From the NCBI GenBank assembly GCA_003427395.1, contig BFEA01000358.1, forward strand, positions 214,242 through 256,531: a stretch of 42,290 nucleotides of DNA, written 5' to 3'. The stretch comes from Chara braunii (taxonomy: Eukaryota > Streptophyta > Charophyceae > Charales > Characeae). Made by a program: the position numbers and the translations under genes. This document shows, one piece after another, positions 11,248 through 21,591 of this stretch. The notes beneath the pieces are model-generated. The model did no database searches. It was not told the origin of the DNA and saw nothing but the letters and a program-made list of their open reading frames with translations. Positions within the stretch are counted from its first letter, which is position 1. Each line of letters starts with the position of its first letter.

Positions 11248-12270
11248 TGGAAGTAGTGACTTATGTCCTTTGGGATGTCCGTTAAAATTGGAGCGATACT
11301 GCAATATGCCTCTAACTGCCCTGGCCTAGAGCCTGGGCTATCTGGCTATTTTGCCTGTTTGGCCTATGAGACCACGTCGTGGCCTGACCCCACTGGCCGT
11401 GTGCTCAAACAACCTAGTCCAGTACTGCCCGGTACCACTGTCAGTACCAGGCCAGTCTAGTCCAGTCTAGTTAGCCCGCTGCGGGTATACCCCAGCTGCA
11501 GTCTGTTTGCAGCCTCATTCTTCACTTGCACAGTTTGGAGTACGTGCGTGTTAAGTATGCGTTGGAGTTGCGCTGTCCATTCCATCTCGCCCATCCTCAT
11601 CCCTTCGTCTTGATCTTGACAGACCGCCATCCCGACAGGTCCGTCACTCTGGTACCAGAGTAGGAACAGTTCTCACTCCCACCCACCCCATTCCGCTGTC
11701 GAACGCATCGACTCTCACCTTTTTGCAAAGGTGCGGGAGCCCACCCGACCATGTCACGCAGGAGTTTAATAAAAACATAAACAGAGACAACTCGGGAACG
11801 ACACAGAATAATTCCGCGAACCGCCGAGACGGCCGCGGTCGCATCGCTCCTTCGCCGCTCTAGCCGGGTGCGCCAACATCCCGCGGTCCCCTACGACAGA
11901 ATAGGTTCCTGCGGGGCATAAATTTTCCTTCCCTAAGGGGTTGCCACCACCCTTAGGGGCGTATCCCTACTGAGCTACTGACCCACGTGCGAAAGCTTTT
12001 AGATGCAATTGCAGAGGTAGATCAGCCGAGGGCGTTTGCTCGTTCGTTGTAGTATAGATACGCTTGGTTAACGCCAAGCGAACCCGAACGTCGTCCGTTC
12101 CTAGGGCGCTGATTTCCTACGTACGGAGCAAATTCTCAAATTATGCGTGTCATCCTTGCGTAGGGCCATTCTCGATCCACGCGGCCCGATCTCGGCCATG
12201 CGATCTTCGAGATCGCGCGGTCGAGATCGACCGCGCCACTTGGTTGCAGAAGTGGCTGCTCCCAAAACGA
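11248..12270. other. Noncoding, palindrome-rich, no gene recognised
   Basis: It contains short inverted repeats: CCCTAAGG..CTTAGGG near 11932-11960, GCGATCT-TCG-AGATCGC at 12200-12216, and the near-perfect 22-base palindrome at 12215-12236 (GCGCGGTCGA, 2-base loop). No coding signal was seen. Confidence 0.45.
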
Positions 12271-12279
12271 GTTATTCCC

Positions 12280-12970
12280 TGTAGGGCGCAGCGTGTCTAA
12301 TTTGATCTCTGTGTAACAGTATGGTGCTGTAACCTACTGGGCTAGCTCCTATCATGATAGGAGCAGCTCTTCTATAGGAAGACCTTGGCCCAGATGATTC
12401 CTTTTGCCTATGGCCTTGCAGGCTCTGCCTACCTGAGGCCCTGCAGGGCTTGCTTGCTGGCCTTGCCCCGCCGGTTCCCCGCGTGACCACGACTTAACTG
12501 GTCACCCAACCGGGTAGGCCTCGGCATCGGTCTTTCGGTCCCCTGTCTCGCAGTCAATACCCGCGGCGTTGAATCTTCCTATTCCCTCCCGTGTCGTAGC
12601 CCCATACCAGACGCATCCCTAGTGGCCTCGTAGGCTCTGAACTGCGCGGCTTGGCAACCGCTCGTCATTATTTTAGGTAGAATAGGTCCAACTTTGGCAT
12701 TTCCACGTCCGCGTGCCTCTGCGACCTCGACAAAAACGGAGCACTACTAGTTACTATCGTTACTCTCGGACGCCACAAGCGTCCAGACTAAAGCTCAAAA
12801 ACTTTTAGTCTCTCAGTCATAGGTCAGGTCTGAATAATCTTTTGACAACGTCTGTCTCATCAAGTCCTTCAATCCAGCGAAAGAGTCGGACAACGTCCGA
12901 CGTTGAAAAACCCCGGCAAATACCCTTGTCTAGGTATTTGCCCGGACACCGCAAGTGCGAGAAAATGGTG
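12280..12970 (-). repeat. Palindrome-rich tRNA-box family, copy 1 (inverted)
   Basis: Its reverse complement aligns with 13305-13985 and 14030-14660. Shared landmarks include ACAAGGGTAT, AACGTCGGACG, GACTTGATGAG, ACCTGACCTATG, CCTACCCGGTTGGGTGACC and AGCTAGCCCAGTAGGTTA. It holds the perfect 20-base palindrome GCTCCTATCATGATAGGAGC at 12345-12364 and the stem GGCAAATACC / GGTATTTGCC at 12915-12942. Confidence 0.7.
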
Positions 12971-12982
12971 TATCAGGATTTT

Positions 12983-13175
12983 GGGCCATTTTCAGGCATT
13001 TTAAAAGCCAACCAATAGAAAAACGGTGCAGCGACTAGAGAGCGAAACGTCCATTTTTGGCCATTTGTGAGCCAACAAACGAGAAAAAGGTGCATCGGTC
13101 AAACAGCAACACGTCCATTTTCGATCATTTTCAAAGCCAAAAGCTGGGAAAAAGGTGCAGCGCCCAATCGTCACG
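12983..13175. repeat. 64-bp tandem repeat, three diverged units
   Basis: Units share ACGTCCATTTT..GCCA..GAAAAAGGTGCA. Unit starts at 13047 and 13111 give a period of 64 bp. Confidence 0.75.
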
Positions 13176-13304
13176 ACGTGTGCAAGCAAGGGATGGCACG
13201 CCCATTTTCGGTTAAGGCCAAGACCGCCGCACATGCATACGCCACGTGCCCACACTGCCCCGCTGCCCCACTGCCCCGCCCCGCTCCCGGATTATGTATA
13301 TCAA

Positions 13305-13985
13305 GATCCATTGTCGGAGTAGAAACCCTTACAAGGGTATCTTCTCATGTGTTTCAATGTCGGATGTTGTCTAACCATTTCATTGAATTGGGGGACTTCA
13401 TGAGACTAATGTTTGCCAAGAGTTTATTCAGACTAACCTGTGACTGGAAGACTAAAACTTTTGTGAACCTTAGTCCGAACGTTTGTGGAGTCCAAGAGTA
13501 ATGGTGGTAACCGACGGTGTGACCAGCCTCGTCCTATAGGGTCACAGAGGCACACAATCGTGGGAATTACTTAAGCTAGACCTATCCCACCTAAAGTAAT
13601 GACAGGACCTAAGTAGGCTAAAAAGAGCGGTCGCGGCGGGTATGGGACCGCAACGCGGGAAGAACAGGAAACCTGTTTATTTATTGGGCCCGCCGGGTTT
13701 CACTCTACGCCGAGGGCTGAGAAACCGATATTGTGGCCTACCCGATTGGGTGACCATTCAAGTCGTGGGCGAACAACCAAACACGAGAAAAGGGGCGGAC
13801 AGGCAAGGCCTGTCCGACCACAGACAAACGGGCTAATGGGAGCGGAGCCCTTCATATGGAAGGGCCGCTCCTCCTTTACCAGAAGCAAGAGCTAGCCAGT
13901 AGGTAAACATGCCATCCTGACACACCACGAACACGGGGATCGAAGTCAAAATGCCCCACTGGCTAGCTCCTTCTGGGGCAGCCCA
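13305..13985 (+). repeat. Palindrome-rich tRNA-box family, copy 2
   Basis: Direct homologue of 14030-14660 with an offset of about 724 bp, and inverted relative to 12280-12970. It contains perfect hairpins, for example GGACAGGC-AAG-GCCTGTCC at 13797-13815. It ends with a degenerate tRNA-like segment (AGAGCTAGCCAGTAGGTAAA, then GGGGATCGAAG). Confidence 0.75.
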
Positions 13986-14029
13986 AGTAGTTCGGTGCGA
14001 CCGATTTTGGCCGCCCGATCATCGAGATC

Positions 14030-14585
14030 GCACTATTGGAGCAAAAACCCTGACAAGGGAATCTGCTCGGTATTTTGAACGTCGGACGCTATCCAACATT
14101 TGTGGAAATTTTTGACTTGATGAGGCTGACGCGTTGCTGAGAGTCTATTCAAACCTGACCTATGGACAAGAGACTAAATGTTTTTTTAGCATTAGTCCGG
14201 ACACTTGAGGCGTTGGATACTAATGGCAGGGAATGAAGGTGTGATTCTATTCCGTTGCTGACGAGGCTGCATGGACAGGCGCCCGGTGAAGTACTAAATC
14301 TTAACCTATCATCCGCGCGATTTAGGGTCTAAGTAGGCTAAAAGGAACGAGCGCGCCGAATATGGGGCCGCGCCTATTTGTTTACTTTTTTAGATTATTG
14401 GACCCGCAGGGTTTGATTTCACACTGAGGGTTAGGAAACTGGTGTCGTGGCCTGCCCGAATTGGGTGACTTTCAAGACGTGGACGAACAACCATCCATGG
14501 GAAAGGGTCAGACAGATAAAGCCTCCTCGGCCACAGGGCGAAACGACTACTAGGGACTAGAAGGGTTGCTCTTGCTTTGCCAGAA
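14030..14585 (+). repeat. Palindrome-rich tRNA-box family, copy 3
   Basis: Third member, in direct orientation with 13305-13985. Shared landmarks are ACCCTGACAAGGG, GACTTGATGAGGCTGACG, AGTAGGCTAAAA, GGACCCGCAGGGTTTGAT and CCCGAATTGGGTGAC. Confidence 0.75.
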
Positions 14586-14655
14586 GCAAGAGCTAGCCCA
14601 GTGGGTAACACGTTGGACTCCCATGCAGCAGATACGGGGATCGAACCCAACTTGC
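14586..14655 (+). other. tRNA-like segment (degenerate tRNA or SINE head)
   Basis: A-box-like TAGCCCAGTGGGTAACACG and B-box-like GATCGAACC lie about 46 bases apart. Terminal GCAAG and CTTGC could form a partial acceptor stem, and GGGG-ATCGAAC-CC resembles a T arm. The anticodon arm does not fold convincingly, so this is a tRNA relic or RNA polymerase III promoter, not a working tRNA gene. Confidence 0.5.
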
Positions 14656-14679
14656 TCAACTCGGTCATCCCTTTTGGTG

Positions 14680-15835
14680 GGAGCGGGTCACTAGGCACAA
14701 CGTGATCTTCAAGATCTCACAGATGAAAGTGGCCACGCGATTCGAAGTAGGGCCCTGCGAAGGGATGACAAACATAAATCAAGAACTGGCCAATTTGTTT
14801 TTTAAGCGAGTCCTTTGAAACTCGAACTCGGGTTTGAACGTCAATAGCTCGTGGTTGAAAGCCACAAGACCTGACATGCCGTTGGCCTAAGTCAATGGAA
14901 AAAAAAAAAAAAAAAAAAAAGATGAAAACAAAAAACAAATCGCCATGTGGCGCAAGAGAAGAGCAGTGCCTGAAAAAAAGAAGACAGGCACCCGTTTTTC
15001 AGGGCGCCACTTTGTGTTTTTTTTTTTTTTTTAGTTTGTCTTATTTTCTTATATTTTTGTCTTTTTTTTAGTCCCCCTCCCCAATTTTGACAGAGGAAAG
15101 GGCACCAATGGGCGCCTCTTCACTACCCTACATGCACAAAAGACAGAATATGGCAGTGTATCTTTCCACATTCTTGTGGGAGATACATTCTGCGAAAGGG
15201 AGGTTACATCAGGTGAGTTCATTTTTTTTTTTTTTCCCTTTTCTTTCCCCCTCAGATTTTATTTAGATTTTTCTTTGTTTCTCCTTATTCATTTTTTAAT
15301 TTTTCTTTCGTTTCCCCTTCATCGTGACACTACCCATCTGTGCATGCTTGACCCAGAGGTGCCCCCGAACCTGGCACTGTTGGCGTCCAGGTACGGGCGC
15401 GTGGTTGGGTGAAGGGGAAAGAAGACCCTATTGAGCTTGGGGAAAGAAGACCCTATTGAGCTTGACTCTCGTTTGACTCTGTGAAATCTCTGAAAGAAGG
15501 GGTAGCCGTTCGTTTTGAATGGCGAGCTGCCCCCTTCAGGAGAAACAAAGGGGTTTGGAAGATAAAAGGGGAGGAAAAAAGGAAGGGACAACGACCGTGA
15601 ATGTGGCCGTGATTGTGGCCCATGTGCAGGTTGGTTGAGCTCGAGTGTGACCACTCATGCACAACCTCTAGAGTTGAACAACCATTCTTGAAGATGGCTG
15701 AGTTCAGCCTTAACTTGACATACCTGTGTTGGAAAAAAGGCCCAGGTATGTCAAACTTTGAAGAGTTGTAGCTCCTCGAAGAAAGGTCAAAAAAAAGAAA
15801 AAAAAGTGTCTTGAAAATGACTGGTTCTAAGCTAT
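14680..15835. other. Noncoding with A and T homopolymers
   Basis: A-run at 14899-14920, T-runs near 15019-15032 and 15223-15235. A 26-base phrase (GGGGAAAGAAGACCCTATTG..) is repeated in tandem at about 15414-15465. No gene was recognised. Confidence 0.4.
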
Positions 15836-15845
15836 CTCGTGAAAC

Positions 15846-15882
15846 TCCTATAAAAGGAGGCAGTTGAAGTTACTGCCTCCTT
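15846..15882 (+). promoter_or_regulatory. TATA-like box overlapping a perfect hairpin
   Basis: CCTATAAAAGG at 15847-15857 runs into AAGGAGGCAGT / ACTGCCTCCTT (11-bp perfect stem, 7-base loop; 15854-15882). A second CTATAAAAG lies near 15999. Promoter activity is speculative; the hairpin is directly visible. Confidence 0.3.
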
Positions 15883-16566
15883 ATGTATGTGGCTGAGGTG
15901 CGGCCACATTGGACCTTTGATCTTACCTTAGATCAAGGGTTCAGCATGAGCCGCAAATTTTGCCTCTGGGCAAGAATGCTGGCCACCACCCTCCAGCAGC
16001 TATAAAAGTCAACACTCCACCCAGTTGCCTTATAAATGTGGCAGTGCTGCTGGTGCCCTCACTCAATTTAGTGTTGGTCAGATGTTGCACTGCATTGAGG
16101 AGGTGTTGCTTCAAGGTGTTGGTGTTGGAGAGTGAGGGGGTGGTCTGTAAGAGTGGGGAGCGAGGCAGCTATAGTCGGCGCTGGGGGCACTCTGCCTCAG
16201 CGTTAGGCTGGGGCTGCGACTGTGGGATTGCCCCAGGGACCACCTTGTGGAACCGGGGCTATGCCTTAGGTTGGCTGTCGTTCTGCCGCAGACTTAACCT
16301 CCCTTTGAGTGGGGGTATGTTGTGGAAGTGTGGACGTATTGGCGCTGCTTTTTGGGGGGGAGGTATTATTGAAGTAATTATGCGTTTAACTTTATTTTTG
16401 AGGGGATATGTTACTCGGTCAGTGGCACAACAAATGACGATACATAAGGTGAGACCATGTTGTTGAATTTTTTTGGCATGCGGCACGATATTGAGGGAAA
16501 GTGTTGCCGAAAATGTGTGGTGCAGTGGGCCCATTTTTGTTGGGCACGATAGGGTGGTGGTGTTGA

Positions 16567-17208
16567 GTGACCGTGGCATTGGTTGTTGACGTTGTGTCGG
16601 GCAGTAATTTCGCTGTTATTATTTGTGAAGTGATGTGCGGCAACCGTGATACGGCTCAACCTGATCCAGAGGCAGTATGGGTGTTGACGCACGTTCTGAG
16701 CCCGGTTCGGAGTGTCGGACTTGCGGAAGCGTACGATATTTTTTTTCTTATTACAAGTGACCACATGTCGTTGTCATCTAAGGCAAGTGGGACGGTTGAT
16801 ACCACCCTTGTTAAGAATATGAGGCTATTTTGGGACCGCGTATCTCATCGCACAGACCAACGACACAACTTGGTGTGCGTGCTTCAATGCAGTGATTGGT
16901 GGGCCTCACGACATATGCGATTTTCGTCGGGGGTCACCTTTATTTTTCTGGGAACGCGCGGTGCGAACGGTTTCAGTGTTGGAGTCATCCGGTGTTACGG
17001 GCGATGGCGTGGGACCGCCCAGGACCGCTTGAAATTATTTAGGACCCATTGGGATCAACTTGAAGTTGGGGTACGAGTGGTTGGTGTAGGTATTTTGAGC
17101 GGACGTGGTGATTTTAGGCGCCGTGGACTTGCAGTTGGTAGGGGAGTATTCTTAGAGGACGTAGTGCGGTTGAAATTGCGTTGGGATCTATGTGAGCCTC
17201 ATAGGTGA
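16567..17208 (+). CDS. Uncharacterised open frame (213 codons), uncertain
   Basis: The frame is open from a TGA at 16564-16566 to a TGA at 17206-17208, with no ATG at its start (first codon GTG), so it may be an exon or relic and not a complete gene. It is rich in Val, Gly and Arg. Segments such as LVCVLQCSDWWASRHMRF and GFSVGVIRCYGRWRG look protein-like, but I recognise no family. There are no transmembrane runs or obvious catalytic motifs. The upstream frame at 15960-16466 is in another phase. A chance frame of this length is unlikely but possible in 42 kb searched in six frames. Confidence 0.25.
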   Translation: MTVALVVDVVSGSNFAVIICEVMCGNRDTAQPDPEAVWVLTHVLSPVRSVGLAEAYDIFFLITSDHMSLSSKASGTVDTTLVKNMRLFWDRVSHRTDQRHNLVCVLQCSDWWASRHMRFSSGVTFIFLGTRGANGFSVGVIRCYGRWRGTAQDRLKLFRTHWDQLEVGVRVVGVGILSGRGDFRRRGLAVGRGVFLEDVVRLKLRWDLCEPHR

Positions 17209-18121
17209 GGATACCCTCCCAGAGGGTTATCTCACTTGAGTCTTTTCAGTGGGACAATCTTTGCTCATTCCGGCATCTTGGAAAGGAGGTGGACTGCTCT
17301 TCTTAGTGGAAAAGCTACAACAAAGAAAATCAATGGAACTTGAAATAAAGAAAAAGATGTCATGAGTTTTATTATTATGGCGAAATAAACTTCTCCCCAA
17401 CATCACCTTGACCTTACCCCTCCAAGGTTCTCAACCCTTCTACTCATCCGCCACTCAGATTGAGGTAAAATGTTCACTACGAGTATCTTCCTTTATACAA
17501 CTTTCCCTTACCTTGCTCCTCCTATTTCCTTGAAATAGATAAAATTAAAAATTAAATTAATTAATAACTCCACTTCCGAAAAAGCTTAATAAACGAAAAA
17601 ACCAAGAAAACAAGAACTCAAGCCGGTTCATGCTTGCCAAAAAACATGTTTCAAGTTGACGCGTTATCGGGCAAGTGTATCTATTGCGCCGCCTTCCGAT
17701 AACCAATACGTATGTCATATCGCTGGTACCGCTTCGGTGGTAAATCTGATACCCGCTCAGGCCACTCACTTCGACTAGGCGTCGACTCATGACAACCACT
17801 GTACTCAGACCCAACCAAGTGGATCTGGTTCATAATGTGTTCAAGCGGAGGTAAATCCCCTGCAAGACCTGGTGGCTTCCTCAGAGTTTCTTGGTTCTTC
17901 TACCACTATCGGTGCCAACCTGTGTTATACCATCATTATTCAGGAACCTGGTACAAGCTCTGGCAGTGAATCCAATATCTGCCAGTCATTCTTACCCGCG
18001 ATCTTTAAAAATTTAATTTTTCCGCACTCCATACTTCGGCTAAGGGCGGAAAAAAAAAATACCCTCCGTTGTTGTATCCTTTATCCCGATTCAATCTGGT
18101 CTTGAAAAGATACTAGGGGGT
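17209..18121. other. Noncoding or PLE 3' flank
   Basis: AT-rich toward 17520-17590. A minus-strand frame at 17814-17557 has no recognisable domain. This could be the 3' untranslated part of the PLE, whose end is not marked by an obvious tail or repeat. Confidence 0.35.
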
Positions 18122-18400
18122 CTAACGTCCAAGGTGTACGTATCGTGCCACGTCCAACATTCCGCTCGAGAAGGTTGATTTGATCCTCCGCTGCATCCAT
18201 TGGAGCCCTGCAACCACCACTTTCCCTGGGTAATTGTTTTTCCTGAGCTCTTCGTATAGCATGAGGATGTTACAGCAAGTCAGTCTGTCATTATTTGAAT
18301 TTTGGGCAATGTGTAAAATCATGTTTGCAATTATTGCAAACTTGGTCGTCTGGGACCCATTCGAGGAGAAGTCTTTGTACGTTTGAACCTGCAGCGGCAT
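18122..18400 (-). pseudogene. PLE RT thumb and C-terminal region
   Basis: In phase with the palm after a single TGA (18401-18403). It contains PLQVQTYKDFSS and IIANMILHIAQNSNN, then LMLYEELRKNNYPGKVV, a helical region equivalent to the RT thumb. The TGA lies where CGA (Arg) would be reached by one CpG transition. That ancestral state is inference. Confidence 0.7.
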
Positions 18401-18406
18401 ACTACC

Positions 18407-19084
18407 TCATATTGTCCCTACGTTTCTGAACTTGTGAGACATCAACAGTAGCCTTGCCCCGCATACAACCAACTTGGTCTCAAGAAAGTCCAATACGCAG
18501 TTTCCCGGATCTGACCGTTCTAGTACCAAGCCTTCTGAATAACATTGCATTACTCTGTCCGGATGACTTTCGACTTTGGATATCTCCGGCGTCTCCAAAG
18601 TTCGAAACAAAGCAATTATCAACAGATCATCAATATATCGCTTACCCATAACTAGTCTCTTGTCCGCACCTAAGGACTTTATAAACCCATTCTCCGCCAA
18701 CATGCACATCACACACGCTAGAGGCGGGCTTGCCCTGCCTTCTATGGGTATGCCCTTCCTTTGACGAGGGACTGTATCGGAGACTAGGAAGTAGGTGTTC
18801 TCTAATTGAAATTTTGTTAGCCCGATGAGGGGTTTCAATCGAATTGATTTCCAACCTGTTTCCCCATGTGATTTCCCAAAGCGTGCTTCTTTTTTCCTTG
18901 GATTAACTCTGATTTATTTGATTGACTTGACATTAAAACAATCCACAATCCAAGTCAACGCCTTCCGAATCTCAGCGTTGGGAAGTTGGGTGAACATTTC
19001 CTTGATATCGTAAGTGCGAGCAATAATACCAAGGTTTCATTTTTCTACTTCCGGCATCTTGTTAATCTTTGTAATCTTAATTTT
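18407..19084 (-). pseudogene. PLE reverse transcriptase, palm (motifs A to D)
   Basis: In one phase: TYDIKEMFTQLPNAEI (motif A, catalytic Asp), GIPIEGRASPPLACVMCMLA (motif B), KRYIDDLLI (motif C, catalytic Asp pair at 18626-18637) and CVLDFLETKLVV (motif D/E region). Two in-frame stops precede 18838. The YIDD box is intact although the copy is dead. YIDD/YADD-type boxes and the IPIEG/IPMGS motif B fit the PLE group, which is related to telomerase RT. Confidence 0.88.
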
Positions 19085-19423
19085 TTAAGTGTCAATGACT
19101 CTCAAGTTGAAGTGTGGTTTTTTCAATCTTCGGATGAGTTCATTTAGAGCAATCGACAAAATGTCGGGGGCTGCTCTTAACAGACTTTGATAGGACGGTA
19201 CGATAGGCCGCTTTTTGCATTTGTCTTTCTCTTTTGAGAGGATGTATGCATGTTGCAGGTCACCATTGTCGCCCCATCTCCCAAGCTCGAGAAAACCCGA
19301 CTTTTTATACTCTTCCTTCATTTTTGTCAAAACATCTTGTTTGAACTCAGATACAATTTCGTAATTTTCGTTCTCAAGGAACATCTTCCTTAGGCTGACC
19401 TCATACGACAAGGGACATTCCAA
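19085..19423 (-). pseudogene. PLE reverse transcriptase, fingers
   Basis: Contains GRWGDNGDLQHAYILSKEKD and KKRPIVPSYQSLLRAAPDIL, the RT fingers region (motifs 1-2; Lys-Arg-Pro-Ile-Val is typical of PLE RTs). It ends at a TAA at 19085-19087, after which the same phase continues to motif A. Confidence 0.8.
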
Positions 19424-19510
19424 CCATGTCTCGCTTTTATTTTGATCTAAGGGAAATCTAACAGACCCTCAAACGCTTGTTGCACCCTTTTTACATCCTT
19501 CCTGCATCTT

Positions 19511-20302
19511 TTATTTGGGCCATGACACCCGCAGGTAATTAATGTGCACTTGTGGACATCCCACACCCATCGTTCGCAAGCATTCGAGAGCATTATTACA
19601 AGCAACATCGAGCACATCCCGGGTTGCAAGAGAGCCCAGGAACGAGATATTTTTAGCATTGAATAAAAACGGATGTACACCAACCCCCTCACTGAGTTTA
19701 ACCGCAACATGCCCATTGACTTTAGGCAGATCAAAGTCAGCGCAGACATAGTTAAAACTGGACTGTCGTACATATGACTTATGATTATGCAAAAGATCCC
19801 CGACAGATTTGGCTTTGAGCCAGACTACCTTGGTTCTTCTCGCATACAGGTCTTCCAATGATTGTGGTCGGATGTTATCCGAAATCCAATTCTTTACTTC
19901 CATCTTAACCTTTCTTTTATCTATCGTTGTACAAAATGGTAATTTAATAATATTATTCACCCGGGGGTTAATACAAAATTTCCACTTAAAAACATTAGTA
20001 AGGACATCGCGAATAATATGCCTACCCCGATGTTGACTGACTGTTTTAACAGCGTTATTCAACTCAATAAGTCTAGACAGAGTAAGTTTATATAAGTCAC
20101 GACATTTCCAAGGTGCTCCGAGAAGTGCTACAAACTCATGTTTCAACAAGTCAGTTTTTGTTTTGGTACGAGTTATATTAACAATCTGCATGTTACCACC
20201 CTGCTCGATGGTTTTCTTCGCATCTTTTAACAATATTATCTCCCCACAGATCCCAACTCTGGAAAACCTGAAAAGCAGCACAACCAGGCACCACGCCCTC
20301 AA
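19511..20302 (-). pseudogene. PLE region between GIY-YIG and RT
   Basis: An open stretch of 263 codons with a basic, mixed composition. It ends with RQSSFNYVCADFDLPKVNG, GVGVHPFLFNAKNISFLGS and CLRTMGVGCPQVH, a region of the type that precedes RT motif 1 in PLEs. It ends at a TAA (19511-19513). The continuation QAFEGLLDF then LDQNKSETWLECPLSYE is found only by changing frame twice within 19424-19510. The residue-level function is unknown. Confidence 0.7.
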
Positions 20303-20460
20303 CCATCTCCCACCATTTTTATTTTAGATTATAAATATTTTTTTTTAACTTTGTACTTTCCAATGATTTTAAAGATCTTGAGCAGATCTGGATCGTATTT
20401 TATATTGACCGCTGGACAATAAAAAAACAGTAGTTCAACAATGTATGTGGGAGACATTTG

Positions 20461-20802
20461 TCATCGTACGTGTGACTTCTTCTTCCCGCGTGCCTTACGT
20501 GTTTTATTTCCATACTTAGTGACACGCGCATTCAACCCTGGGTTACAGTCGCTAATAATTGTCTGTTCCACGATGTCAATCATCGGCCCATCGCCGAACC
20601 AAATTGATATCAGGACATAATGCTTGGCTTCAACCTTCCGTAACCACACATGAACGTTTTGCTTGTTAGTGCCCTTAATGACTCTGCAATGCTCAAACCA
20701 TCGTTCTCGCAGTGTGTGGGTGGTCTTTCTCACATACACAGTCTTATGACATAGTGATATGAGCACATACACACACTCACGTTCATCTAGTAGTCTATCC
20801 CA
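20461..20802 (-). pseudogene. PLE GIY-YIG endonuclease domain
   Basis: The two paired tyrosine motifs are VYVLIS and VYVRKT (usual GIY and YIG-x-T; the Gly of the second is Arg here). They are followed by TLRERWFEHC with the conserved Arg, IVEQTIISDCNPGLNAR with the catalytic Glu, and the Asn. A basic tail (KTRKARGKKKS) ends the frame at 20461. Such domains cut one DNA strand and are thought to start PLE integration. A TAA at 20803-20805 separates it from an in-phase helical segment upstream (about 20806-20990). The Gly-to-Arg change may be inactivating or a subfamily trait. Confidence 0.85.
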
Positions 20803-20993
20803 TTATCTACTAGGCAGTCTGAGCCAGAATTGCAGGTACGTTCGTCCCCATGCTATCTCGTTTCTAAGGCAGGCGAGAAGGATAATAAGGACATGAAATC
20901 GTTGGAGGAGTAAGCGCGTAGCAGCATCGACTAGACACTTCAATCTTCCAATTCGGTTCGCTGCACGACGCAATGCACGAAGGGAGTCCCAAC

Positions 20994-21478
20994 TCAGTTT
21001 CCCTTTACAGGGTCGTCGAATACCGCTCTCTTTTTCTCAGTTCTATTCGAACGTTCCGCGGTCGACCGGGAGGACTCGGCGGCACGTGCTAGTTTTTCTT
21101 TCTTCAGCGTGTTAGCATACTCATGCAAGTCGAGTTTGGCAAGCTCCCACGCCTCAGCGTCCGTTCGAAAGTACTGGATGTTCTTCTGATTGCAAAGCTC
21201 CTGCACCCGAGTGTAATGCAAGGAACTACAGAATTCCTCCCGCATCTTCATATACGCTGTCAGCCCTCCTTCATCATTTTCTCCCTCTTCTTCTCCGTTA
21301 TGATCGTTCTGTACCACATCCACGTCTTCCGTACCCTCTGATTCTTCACTTGCTCTGTTTTTACAAGCGTCGACACTACGACCGATGCTTTTCCCTTGGC
21401 ATCAACTTGTGGAGGTGTGCGGCGGTCGTTTCCTTTTAATTGAGATATTACTCGGCTTTCTTGAGTGAGCCGGATCAA
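20994..21478 (-). pseudogene. PLE N-terminal region, acidic with SAP-like helix pair
   Basis: 21323-20994 encodes an acidic stretch (GEEEGENDEGG), then SLHYTRVQELCNQKNIQYFR and a following helix (DAEAWELAKLDLHEYA). The helix-turn-helix spacing resembles a SAP DNA-binding motif. A Lys/Arg/Ser-rich linker follows. The frame at 21478-21260 overlaps out of phase and adds a basic segment. The SAP assignment is by eye and weak. The link to the PLE rests on strand, spacing, and a shift of one base near 20990 that connects it to the helical region before the nuclease. Confidence 0.45.
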
Positions 21479-21535
21479 ACTTCACTCATGGTCAGTTATC
21501 TGAGTCAGACTTCCCTTCACAATTGCTTGACCCTG

Positions 21536-21591
21536 TTCATTGAATGCTCATTGAATGTTCATTGCATGTTCATTGAATGTTCATTGAAAAG
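21536..21591. repeat. 11-bp tandem repeat (TTCATTGAATG), about 5 units
   Basis: GTTCATTGAATG with small changes, just upstream of the PLE coding region on its 5' side. A related TTCATTGAACG motif occurs at 42137-42206. Confidence 0.85.

Larger units (their letters stand above)
18122..21478 (-). mobile_element. Penelope-like element with N-terminal GIY-YIG (permuted order)
   Basis: Reading the minus strand 5' to 3': acidic/SAP-like N-terminus, GIY-YIG endonuclease, PLE N-terminal region, RT (motif A DIKEMF, motif B GIPIEGRASPPLA, motif C YIDD), then an RT thumb. Canonical Penelope elements carry GIY-YIG after the RT. The N-terminal placement is known from the Chlamys/Naiad clade of PLEs described in green algae, protists and invertebrates. 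The copy is decayed, with in-frame stops at 20803, 19511, 19085, near 19042 and 18401 and at least three frameshifts, but every domain remains legible. Terminal pseudo-LTRs were not identified. Confidence 0.85.

Noticed and set aside
12280-14660. Functional tRNA genes
   Set aside because: A and B boxes are present, but acceptor and anticodon arms do not fold properly.
17740-17800. Hammerhead ribozyme, as found in some PLEs, on the minus strand
   Set aside because: CATGAGTCGAC..GTCGAAG resembles the core, but CUGAUGA and GAAAC each have two mismatches and no stem III could be found.
18401-18403. In-frame TGA of the PLE as selenocysteine
   Set aside because: Several TAA stops and frameshifts are also present, so simple decay is the better explanation; no SECIS-like structure was seen.
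19447-19773. Minus-strand frame beginning MYDSPVLTM
   Set aside because: It overlaps the PLE reading phase; only its last residues (KRVQQAFEGLLDF) fit the PLE after a frameshift.
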